64,000 bases of DNA from Vermamoeba vermiformis (lineage: Eukaryota; Tubulinea; Echinamoebida), in NCBI GenBank assembly GCA_045837725.1, contig JBEWZL010000184.1:474603-538602 (forward strand), read 5' to 3'. The notes beneath the pieces were generated by a model. That model made no database searches, had not been told where the DNA came from, and worked only from the letters and a program-made list of their open reading frames with translations. The position numbers and the translations under genes are program-made. Shown here in pieces: positions 61,648 to 64,000 of the stretch (the first letter of the stretch is position 1; each line of letters begins with the position of its first letter).

Positions 61648-62284
61648 CTATTGTAGTTTCTTGGGTACTGGCCATGCAGCTTTCTTGGCATAAGCAAGGA
61701 TGTGGACAAAGCCTGATGACTGAGCAATGCTCAATGCATCTTCCAAGGGAACGTAAAGGTTGCAGTAGGCAAAGAGCAAGCATTCCAAGTGCCCTTGAGC
61801 AGCAGCCAAGTGACAGGTATTGTTGGTGGGCTGAAAGCGCAGGCCAGAGAGCTTGACCATTCCAGCAATGGATCCCAGCGAAGCAGCTCGATCCAACAAG
61901 TATTCGTCGCAGATATGTTTGCAATTGCGGCTGACAAGTCGTAGTGATCCAAGGCTCCATTGGCACCCACCAGGTGAAGAATCAAATGACTGACTCCATA
62001 ACAAGGCAATCCTGGGGAGGATTACCTGGCTTGGAATGATCGGCAACAAAGGCTACGAAAAGATGTTAAGAAGGTGTTTAAATAGGAGCTCCTATTACCT
62101 GCTCGTACTTGCGGCGCTTGCTGGGTGCTGAGGGAATATTGTCAGTCGTGGATGCACGGTGGGGTCCAAGCAGTATGCGAGGTGCACCAGGGTCTCTGGG
62201 CGGGCTGTATTATGCATTAAATAATGTACAATTAGATAATTCAAGCACTTACATATTGGAGAAGAGCTTCAGGCGGCGGTCCAT
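61648..62284 (-). CDS. Ankyrin-like repeat protein, F-box-like start
   Basis: Three exons: MDRRLKLFSN (62253-62284), a middle exon (about 62102-62206) with ILLGPHRASTTDNIPSAPSK, and a last exon from about 62056. The last contains LLPIIPSQVILPRIA, LRLVSRNCKHICDEYLLDRA (like an F-box second half), then ankyrin-like units TCHLAAAQGHLECLLFAYC and EDALSIAQSSGFVHILAYA, ending PVPKKLQ. The Cys-containing AAAQGHLECL type is common in amoebal and giant-virus ankyrin proteins. At about 175 residues it is short for the family and could be one decayed member. Bordered by repeats. Confidence 0.6.
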
Positions 62285-63602
62285 TGTGTTGCTACGTTTT
62301 GGGAAAAACAAAAAATGAAAGCTTTGGAAACTCGTGTAGACCTATTGAGCAAGGTTAAATAATCAATTAATCACATTGCTTTCAGCGAAAGCTATCTGTT
62401 TGATACTTTAGAGTTTTAAACCTGTGGTTACAACTTGGGATTCAGGGCAAAATAGTTTTAGACTTGCCTGAATGCAAAATAATGATTAGAAATGCAATGG
62501 GAATAAATATTGAAGTGTTATCAATTTTTTGATAGCGAGTTTGGTTGCAGATTCGGGATGAGAAAGTTCAAAGTACGTACACCCGAGCAAAAACGAATAA
62601 TCACGTTGCCGATGCAAAAAGCAGTCTGTTTAGTAGATATTCACCGTATTAGTAACTGTACTGAGTCATTATTAAGCCAAAAATTTTCGGATTCAGGATC
62701 TGCTTCATTGCCCACATGTTAGTAGGCAATGAATATTGATGGGAGAAGCATAATAGTATTAATTACTGTCAACATAATATAATGAAGTGAAAAGAAGTGT
62801 TAAATTTGAAGGTTTTTAATCTTTGATCCAGCGTTGCCAGATTTAGAAACGAATTTGTGCAACCGAATAAAAATTTATTAAAAACAATTACCAATTGGCC
62901 TCAAAACAATTGACATTATAGAGTAAAAGTCGCTGATCATCACTATGTAATTACTTTTAATACTGGAAACCGCCGAACCGAGAAAAGTGCGTTCCAGTAA
63001 AATCCTCCCTCGCGGTTTTTGGGAGGATTTTCACCTGTGGCCGTTAGTATTTCTATCCCAGGATCCAATGCAGCCGCAACAGAGGGGCACAAAGGGTCAA
63101 AATCTCGTGGGGTGTAATTTACCACGAGATTAAATAACCTAGCAGCAGACTAGAAAAACTTTTTTTCCAATGCAAGCCAGATTTAATTTTTTTTTTGGAT
63201 TTTGCGACTGGTAAGTCTTTTAATGATTAATTTCATATAAATTATGTTAGAATAGCATAAAAATAACATATTACACGTTAAAAAAATAAGAATATTGATT
63301 TTCTATCAATTTTTGGTCCTGATCAATTTTTTGATCCGGGTCAAATCTGCAATTGTTGAAGTTGCAGACGTATTAAAATATATCCCTATAATATTTTAAT
63401 TACTTTTATTAATAGCAAACATCAATTAAGGCCGTAAAAGCAAAAAAGTTTTCGATTCGAGATACGGGATTGTTGGATTTGGCGGAATAACAACTGGTAA
63501 GTAACTCTCTATTCACCAATATGCATTACTAATTATATCAAGAGCGTATCTTAAATTGGTTGCCCACAATGAGCAAAGATCGGTGGTGGAAGTTGAAAAG
63601 TG
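62285..63602. other. Intergenic region with two strong hairpins
   Basis: No supported gene. Two perfect inverted repeats lie close together: AAAATCCTCCC/GGGAGGATTTT (63000-63037) and ATCTCGTGG/CCACGAGAT (63102-63130). A third, GATCAATTTTTTGATC, is near 63320. Their orientation and spacing could mark ends of a small element. Confidence 0.5.
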
Positions 63603-63606
63603 TTAT

Positions 63607-64000
63607 TCAGGTGGCAATATCCATAGAGTCAACAGAGGACTCATCTTTTGACTTCTCCTCCGAGGAGCTGGAATGGTCACTGCTCTCACCGTAGTCTTGG
63701 TCATCGTCCTCCTCTTCTTCTTCCTCTTCTGATTCCTCATCCTCTTCATCATCTTCGGTGTCGCTTGCTCGCAAGGTTCTGAGTCGTCGTTCCTCCTCAG
63801 AGAAGGAGGCAAAGAGGTTGGCAATGGTATTGCGCAACCGCTGACGGCACCTATCATCGAAAGGCAAATCAGGGGCTTTATCCAGCAAAGCCTTATCATC
63901 AGCTGTTAGGTACTGTTTAACCAGCCTGTTTTCCGTGAGCTCATCAACGCGTTTGGCAACCAAATTGAGCACTTCCACTCCATCTGGAAGCAGCTCAACT
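63607..64000 (-). CDS. C-terminal part of an acidic protein, 5' end outside the window
   Basis: The open frame enters from the right edge (VELLPDGVEVLNLVAKRVDE) and ends at 63607. A helical region (RCRQRLRNTIANLFASFSEE) is followed by a long Glu/Asp/Ser run and the end SVDSMDIAT. The first visible candidate start is not an ATG, so the gene begins beyond the window. Acidic tails like this occur in nuclear and chaperone proteins. The family cannot be named from this fragment. Confidence 0.65.
   Translation of the reverse strand, partial: VELLPDGVEVLNLVAKRVDELTENRLVKQYLTADDKALLDKAPDLPFDDRCRQRLRNTIANLFASFSEEERRLRTLRASDTEDDEEDEESEEEEEEEDDDQDYGESSDHSSSSEEKSKDESSVDSMDIAT

Noticed and set aside
61509-61856. 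Plus-strand frame opposite the ankyrin gene
   Set aside because: Shadow of the spliced minus-strand ankyrin-like frame.
62510-62722. Plus-strand 70-codon frame
   Set aside because: No ATG-supported context, no domain, no splice signals; likely chance.

Overview
The window is nuclear DNA from a eukaryotic microbe. Genes carry many short spliceosomal introns (mostly 45-280 bp, GTAAGT-like donors, TAG/CAG acceptors). They lie close together on both strands, there are Pol III tRNA genes with A and B boxes, and there are no operons. The gene mix (RasGEF/RhoGAP signalling proteins, F-box, BTB and VPS9 proteins, a HAP2 gamete fusogen, DOMON-cytochrome b561, GPI-anchored surface proteins) suggests a free-living amoeboid protist, most plausibly an amoebozoan. 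I cannot fix the lineage from sequence alone.

Layout. 1-3.8 kb: an incomplete secreted protein gene, two tRNA-Lys genes and a GPI-type surface protein. 4.0-7.7 kb: a tandem pair of paralogues joining an F-box to a degenerate EF1A-like GTPase. 7.8-14.1 kb: an atypical tRNA-like gene, a membrane protein, a microcephalin-like BRCT protein, an unknown protein and a repetitive secreted protein. 15.0-24.3 kb: a RhoGAP-RasGEF fusion, a BTB-BACK protein, a divergently arranged F-box-SPRY protein and an unknown F-box-like protein. 24.5-31.8 kb: a 3-hydroxyisobutyrate-dehydrogenase-like enzyme, ornithine decarboxylase, a small bacterial-type HNH-like protein and a bacterial-type NAD+-dependent DNA ligase with a mitochondrial-looking leader. 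31.8-37.9 kb: a secreted glycosidase-like protein, peptidyl-tRNA hydrolase 2, a CPSF30-like protein, the ISCU scaffold and a 73-residue unknown. 38.4-50.1 kb: HAP2/GCS1, a CaMK-type kinase, a coiled-coil protein with two ubiquitin-like repeats, and a double-DOMON cytochrome b561. 50.2-54.5 kb: a very unusual fusion of dynamin-like GTPase, membrane hairpin, RING-like finger and VPS9 domain.

From 54.6 kb the character changes. There is a transposase-less element of about 1.6 kb with 80-bp terminal inverted repeats, a GH28 gene, then about 6 kb that is gene-poor and repeat-rich. That stretch holds a 30-bp tandem repeat, a series of well-formed splice signals without a convincing protein, an array of hairpin units (CGTCCA-GTTAT-TGGACG), an ankyrin-type gene and the end of an acidic protein.

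Most genes have unrelated functions. Themes that recur are ubiquitin ligase adaptors (F-box, BTB, RING) and small-GTPase control of membranes and cytoskeleton (RasGEF, RhoGAP, VPS9, dynamin-like). A 12-bp palindrome TGACACGTGTCA recurs in promoters and introns far more often than chance predicts. Exon boundaries were read by eye from frame and splice signals, so starts and some junctions are provisional.
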